Assembly (NCBI GenBank): GCA_040766585.1
Contig: JAXGQE010000006.1
Span: 124,001 to 188,000 of the forward strand
Reading direction: 5' to 3'
From: JAXGQE01 sp040766585
Lineage (GTDB): Bacteria > Bacillota > SLNR01
Length of the DNA stretch: 64,000 nucleotides
The translations under genes were made by a program, and so were the position numbers. Positions 60,531 to 64,000 of the stretch are shown here, in pieces (positions within the stretch are counted from its first letter, which is position 1; each line of letters starts with the position of its first letter). The notes below the pieces were generated by a model that saw only the letters and a list, made by a program, of their open reading frames with translations, did no database searches and was not told the origin of the DNA.

Positions 60531-62039
60531 CTACTTCAATGCCATGCTGTCCACCAGGATCAGCTCATCAGCCCGGGGCTCCCAAACCAATCGATCCGAT
60601 ACGCCGTAAATGTCTTCCTGCTGGTACAAGAATACAAAGGGAGCTTCCTCCACCACCCGTTCCACCGCCTGATGGTACAGACTTTCCCTTTCCGCTGCAT
60701 CCATGCAGCTGCGAGCTTGCTCCAAAAGTCGGTCCAGTTGTTCATCCCCGAAATAGGTCAGCCGCTGCTGAGAATGCAGCTGGGGAAACAGGGTCGCGTC
60801 CGCATCAAACAAAGAGGTCCCCCAACCGATCAGGAAAGCATGTTCCATTTGCTTATCCAGGAGTTTGGTAATGTGGACGCCCCACTCGTTGATCTGCAGG
60901 GTGGCATCAATGCCGGCTTCCGCCATCTGCCCCACCAGGGCTTCGGCAACTTCTTTGTCCATGGCATACCGTCCGGATGGCACATCCAGAGTAATCTCGA
61001 TTCCTTCCGGATACCCAGCCTCAGCCAAAAGCTCCCGGGCTTTCTGGGGATCGTACCGATACCCCTCCACATCCGGATTGTAGCCAAAATCATAGGGGGT
61101 CAGGGGCTGGGTGGAAGGAATACCGCGGCCTCCCAGCACATGTTCGATTACTGACGGAACATCCACTGCGTAATTCAGCGCCTGACGGACTTTTTTGTCC
61201 CCCATCAGCCCTCCTTGGTTGGCAACCAGCTGCAGAAAGATAAATCGTCCGCTGGGTACCGACTCAATCCGGCACCCTTGGGCCTGTTCAACGGTTTCCA
61301 CCTGATGAGGCGGAACGTTGACTGCCAGATCCACATCGCCTGTCTGCAAAGCCGCCAGACGAACTGCATTTTCCGGAATCGGACGGAACAGGACTTCCTG
61401 GATGGCAGGGGCTCCCTGCCAATATTCATTGTTTGCTTCTAGAACAATTTCCTCATCTTTCACCCAGCGGACAAAGCGGTAGGGCCCGGTGCCCACAGGA
61501 TGCTCGGCGAAATATTCCCTGCCGTTTTCCTGGATGTATTTCGGCGGGACCATTTCCAGGCTGAGACGCTCTGCCATCAGCGGATAGGGAGTTTTGGTCC
61601 ATATCCTCAGGGTGGTATCGTCAATAATATCCACTTTTTCGATCATGTTCAGATTGGCAATCTGGGGAGATCCTTGCTGCGGATCCAGGATGCGTTCAAT
61701 ACTGAAGAGGACGCTTTCTGCATTGAAGGGCTCCCCGTTGTGAAAGAAGATATCTTCCTTCAGTTTCAGTTCCCAAGAGCCATCCTCCAGCAAAGTGATG
61801 GACTCGGCCAGATGCGGCTGCAGTTTCATATCCGAATCCCTCATAAAGAGACGGTCAAAGATTTGAATGGTAATATTAGTGGTGGTGGTTTCAGCGTGCA
61901 TGTGCGGATCCAGTGTGGTGGCATCCACCCCCTGGGAAATGACGATGGTCGAGGTGTCAACGGCAGCCTCCTGGGTGCAGCCGGCTGTCAGGCCGACTAC
62001 CAAGCCTACTATCACGAAAATCAGAATCATTTTTCTCAT
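60531..62039 (-). CDS. Peptide ABC transporter substrate-binding lipoprotein (family 5)
   Basis: A 502-residue extracellular binding protein with lipobox LTAGC (Cys21). Family-5 landmarks: DATTLDPHMHAETTTTNI, LKEDIFFHNGEPFNAESVLFSIERI, HPVGTGPYRFVRWVKDEEI, KKVRQALNYAVD. It differs from the binding protein at 9904-11457 and has no permease genes beside it, so it may feed a transporter coded elsewhere. A T-box leader upstream ties its expression to amino-acid starvation. The ribosome site is GAAGGGAC. Confidence 0.92.
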   Translation of the reverse strand: MRKMILIFVIVGLVVGLTAGCTQEAAVDTSTIVISQGVDATTLDPHMHAETTTTNITIQIFDRLFMRDSDMKLQPHLAESITLLEDGSWELKLKEDIFFHNGEPFNAESVLFSIERILDPQQGSPQIANLNMIEKVDIIDDTTLRIWTKTPYPLMAERLSLEMVPPKYIQENGREYFAEHPVGTGPYRFVRWVKDEEIVLEANNEYWQGAPAIQEVLFRPIPENAVRLAALQTGDVDLAVNVPPHQVETVEQAQGCRIESVPSGRFIFLQLVANQGGLMGDKKVRQALNYAVDVPSVIEHVLGGRGIPSTQPLTPYDFGYNPDVEGYRYDPQKARELLAEAGYPEGIEITLDVPSGRYAMDKEVAEALVGQMAEAGIDATLQINEWGVHITKLLDKQMEHAFLIGWGTSLFDADATLFPQLHSQQRLTYFGDEQLDRLLEQARSCMDAAERESLYHQAVERVVEEAPFVFLYQQEDIYGVSDRLVWEPRADELILVDSMALK

Positions 62040-62121
62040 GCTCGATCAGTCCCTTCTCCAACAAATAGTATCGGCTCTTCTCTCTCTGTCGTACCTACCT
62101 TCCCTGCCCTCCTTTCATAAA

Positions 62122-62171
62122 ACAAAAAAACCGCCCCCAAAGGGACGGAATTTTCTCCGCGGTACCACCCG
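62122..62171 (-). promoter_or_regulatory. Second T-box gate (antiterminator/terminator only)
   Basis: The core GGGTGGTACCGCGG (plus 62158-62171) is followed by the hairpin TTCCGTCCC/GGGGGCGG-type stem and TTTTTTT (plus 62122-62155). Only about 30 bases separate it from the first terminator, and it has no Stem I, II or III of its own. Confidence 0.85.
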
Positions 62172-62201
62172 ATTTAGACACTGCCCGGCCATGTTCCCAA
62201 C

Positions 62202-62490
62202 AAAAAAACCCGTCTCCGAAAAGGGACGAGTTTTCATCGCGGTACCACCCTGGTTAGGCTATGCCTCACTTGTTCTGCCGCCGGGCCGGATTGTGATCCG
62301 GACTGAGGGCATAGCCCGATAACAGGGGCTCCTGTCCTGGCTTACACAAACAGAGCATGTCTGTTTTTCAGCCGGCAATTCCGAGGCGTATTCACATACG
62401 TTGCGCAGTGCAGAACTCTCAGCATACACCCTGCTCTCTGTAATCCCGCTTTCCGCAGTTACTTGGTCCCCGTCATCATCTTTTCGATAT
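62202..62490 (-). promoter_or_regulatory. T-box riboswitch, sensor plus first gate, of the peptide-binding protein gene
   Basis: The core AGGGTGGTACCGCG is at plus 62238-62251, and the terminator with CGTCCC/GGGACG-type arms plus seven Ts at plus 62202-62235. Upstream are Stem I with AGAGAG and a distal GCAG/CTGC hairpin. At the expected distance the strand reads GAATAC, suggesting a tyrosine (TAC) specifier, but flanking helices do not pair cleanly, so the amino acid is tentative. Confidence 0.88.
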
Positions 62491-62497
62491 TGCACCC

Positions 62498-62526
62498 ATT
62501 CTATCGAATCCCAACGCACCTGTCAA
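62498..62526 (-). promoter_or_regulatory. Promoter of the T-box-controlled binding-protein gene
   Basis: TTGACA (plus 62521-62526), 17 bases, TAGAAT (plus 62498-62503). It lies directly after the PhzF stop codon and just before the T-box leader. Confidence 0.8.
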
Positions 62527-62536
62527 TAGGCGTTTC

Positions 62537-63424
62537 TTAAAAGAGTTCTCCCTGAGCAAATAAAGCTGCCCTGCCGCCCACATAGACGGTAATCTCCCCG
62601 TCTTTTTTCTCTCCAGAAAGATATAGAATGGCGTCGCGGCCGATTTCGAAACCCTGCTCTACCTGAATCTTGAGTGTCTTATCGCCAAAGTATTCATATT
62701 CCAGCAGATAGCCGGCCAGGCATCCGTTGGCACTGCCGGTGGCGGGATCTTCAGGAACACCAAAATATTCGGTGAAAACCCGGGCATGGAGATGATTTTC
62801 CGGATACTTGGTTTGAGGGGCGAAAAAGAGAATCGCTTTGGCCTCCAACCCCTCAATTAATGCAACGTAATGATCCTTGGCCAGGCGCGCTTTGGCAACA
62901 GCGTCCAAACTTTTTAAAGGAACGATGATAAACGGCAGGCCGGTGGACACTTCCTGAATCGGGAAGCGGCTGTCGATATCCTCCACCGACAGATTCAAGA
63001 CTTTGGCCAGATCGACACCGGATAGTTTCTGGCCGAACACCGGGGGATTCTGTTTCATGGTCATCATATCGATCCGGCCTTCCGAATACTCCATATCCAC
63101 CGGAATGGGTCCTACATTCAAGTCCAAAATCAGTCGGTCATATTTCTTCTCCGCCAGAAAAGTCTGAATCACAAACGCCGTGCCCAGTGTGGGGTGTCCG
63201 GCAAAGGGAACTTCGGCCGCCGGAGTAAAGATCCGGACCCGGTACCGATTATCCTGACTTTCGTTCGGGAAAATGAATGTGGTTTCACTAAAATTGATCT
63301 CCCGGGTTATTCGCTGCATTTCTTCATCACTGAACAGATGACCCTTGGGGAACACAGCCAGCTGATTCCCGCCATATTTTTGTCCACTGAATACATCCAC
63401 CATGTAAAACACTTTTTTGTCCAT
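62537..63424 (-). CDS. PhzF family isomerase-like protein
   Basis: A 295-residue PhzF/diaminopimelate-epimerase-fold protein. VDVFSGQKYGGNQLAVF at the N terminus, the catalytic Glu47 in NFSETTFIF, the loop PFAGHPTLGTAF and the second-half DPATGSANGCLAGYLLEY are all conserved. Members isomerise small hydroxy or amino acids; the substrate of this one is unknown. It lies upstream of the T-box promoter and downstream of the repeat protein gene, with 30-base spacing. Confidence 0.92.
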   Translation of the reverse strand: MDKKVFYMVDVFSGQKYGGNQLAVFPKGHLFSDEEMQRITREINFSETTFIFPNESQDNRYRVRIFTPAAEVPFAGHPTLGTAFVIQTFLAEKKYDRLILDLNVGPIPVDMEYSEGRIDMMTMKQNPPVFGQKLSGVDLAKVLNLSVEDIDSRFPIQEVSTGLPFIIVPLKSLDAVAKARLAKDHYVALIEGLEAKAILFFAPQTKYPENHLHARVFTEYFGVPEDPATGSANGCLAGYLLEYEYFGDKTLKIQVEQGFEIGRDAILYLSGEKKDGEITVYVGGRAALFAQGELF

Positions 63425-63454
63425 ACAAGCGTTCTCCTTTCACGTACTGGTTTA

Positions 63455-63922
63455 TTATTGATTCTTCAGATGCAGCCACTGGGCAGTGGCTGCCAGGGAA
63501 GCGGCCAGAAGAATGGGAAAGTCCGCATAATCTCCCGTCAGTTCTGTCCCGTTTGTGGTTCCGCCAATATGTCCGAACACATGTCCGCCATCAAACCTCA
63601 GATCCACCATGCTCCCCGTATTTTCCCCACCAATATGACCGGTCACACGCTTGCTGTCCGCTTTCAGACTGATCTCCGCCCCATCCAGGGTGCCGCCCAC
63701 CCGTCCGTCCAGACGATTGTCGCGCATCACCACTTCAAATCGGGCTCCCTCCAGGACTCCGCCAATCCGGCCCCGGTATTTGCTGCCGACAGCATCCACT
63801 TCCACATCCTTTTCCTGCAGAAATCCCCCCATGCTTCCCACAACACGACTGTCGGTGGTCCGCAGAGACAGATCCCAACCACCAAAATTACCACCCAGAC
63901 GACAGTGAAAAGAACCGCTCAT
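63455..63922 (-). CDS. Small beta-solenoid-like protein of six 22-residue repeats
   Basis: A 155-residue protein built almost entirely of six consecutive repeats of exactly 22 residues (7-28, 29-50, 51-72, 73-94, 95-116, 117-138). Each begins with a G-x-hydrophobic-G-G box (CRLGG, GSMGG, GRIGG, GRVGG, GHIGG, GHIGG), then variable polar residues, alternating beta-type residues and a hydrophobic near the end. The 17-residue tail (LAASLAATAQWLHLKNQ) is amphipathic. No signal peptide. The pattern suggests a right- or left-handed beta solenoid; I do not know a named family. GGAGG precedes the ATG; the adjacent 63923-64000 holds no other gene that I can see. Confidence 0.75.
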   Translation of the reverse strand: MSGSFHCRLGGNFGGWDLSLRTTDSRVVGSMGGFLQEKDVEVDAVGSKYRGRIGGVLEGARFEVVMRDNRLDGRVGGTLDGAEISLKADSKRVTGHIGGENTGSMVDLRFDGGHVFGHIGGTTNGTELTGDYADFPILLAASLAATAQWLHLKNQ

Positions 63923-64000
63923 CTTTCCTCCTCCTTTCGTTTCCTACAATGGCTTTCCGACAAAAAAATTACACACCCGGAACTACCGTAACACACCCTC

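Noticed and set aside
62259..62519. 86-codon minus-strand frame
   Set aside because: Coincides with Stem I and the linker of the T-box leader; RNA structure explains it and there is no ribosome site.
1..64000. CRISPR arrays, tRNA or rRNA genes, insertion sequences, origins
   Set aside because: Looked for regular spaced repeats, cloverleaf/CCA patterns, transposase motifs and DnaA-box clusters by eye and found none; a tRNAscan or ISfinder run would be the decisive test.

Overview
The window looks like a chromosomal segment of a Bacillota (Firmicutes) bacterium, most likely a peptide- and amino-acid-using member of the Clostridia. Evidence: strong AGGAGG-type ribosome binding sites almost everywhere, some GTG and TTG starts, three T-box tRNA-sensing leaders, consensus TTGACA/TATAAT promoters with 17-bp spacers, and families typical of the phylum (MrfA/MrfB, YhaN/YhaO, DUF2089, YvlD-like membrane protein, FrlB/FrlD-like enzymes). 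Coding density is high. I see no rRNA, tRNA, insertion sequence, prophage or CRISPR array.

Layout, left to right. 1-2170: ilvB-ilvN (acetolactate synthase; ilvN cut by the window edge) on the minus strand behind a T-box leader. 2284-11700: a minus-strand peptide-use region with a substrate-binding lipoprotein, a serine beta-lactamase-like hydrolase, OppB-C-D-F, a terminator, then an M20 peptidase overlapping a lipoprotein whose subtilisin-like fold has lost all three catalytic residues. 11863-14741: divergent acetyltransferase, AroM-like protein and a frameshifted YtcJ-type amidohydrolase. 14810-18732: YhaO-YhaN nuclease/ATPase pair. 18836-24537: MBL hydrolase, large M28-type aminopeptidase, ZIP metal transporter and DEAD-box helicase. 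24572-28908: acetyltransferase, a 44-residue membrane peptide and an ABC-2 exporter whose promoter carries two tandem operator-like dyads. 28989-33783: HMCES/YedK, EamA transporter, MrfB-MrfA. 33982-41554: methyltransferase, KDG kinase/KDPG aldolase operon, DapA-like aldolase, DUF2007-M20 fusion, DUF401 permease. 41785-43221: small envelope-stress-like operon with a split SHOCT-like gene. 43327-48584: EamA transporter, DUF402, and a RidA/FrlD-like/FrlB-like/YgeY-like cluster. 48701-52683: serA operon under a serine T-box with one sensor and two terminator gates. 52680-57624: histidine kinase with an AcoR-type sensor, DUF1028 protein, mutM, alkA-like glycosylase, DinB-like protein. 57694-63922: aminotransferase, HNH+ParB-like protein, a second peptide-binding lipoprotein behind another one-sensor/two-gate T-box, PhzF, and a small protein made of six exact-length 22-residue repeats.

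How it fits together: much of the region supports import and breakdown of peptides and modified amino acids (two peptide-binding proteins, one complete Opp transporter, three M20 enzymes, one M28 enzyme, aminotransferases, RidA), with branched-chain and serine biosynthesis controlled by tRNA charging. DNA repair (MrfAB, YhaNO, HMCES, MutM, AlkA-like) is also well represented. The items I consider most worth follow-up are the two hybrid T-box leaders, the 22-residue repeat protein, the triad-less subtilase lipoprotein, the HNH-ParB protein, the split SHOCT-like gene and the Amadori-type cluster containing a YgeY-like hydrolase. Motif readings, starts, promoters and hairpins are by eye; family names come from recognition of sequence patterns and no database search was run.
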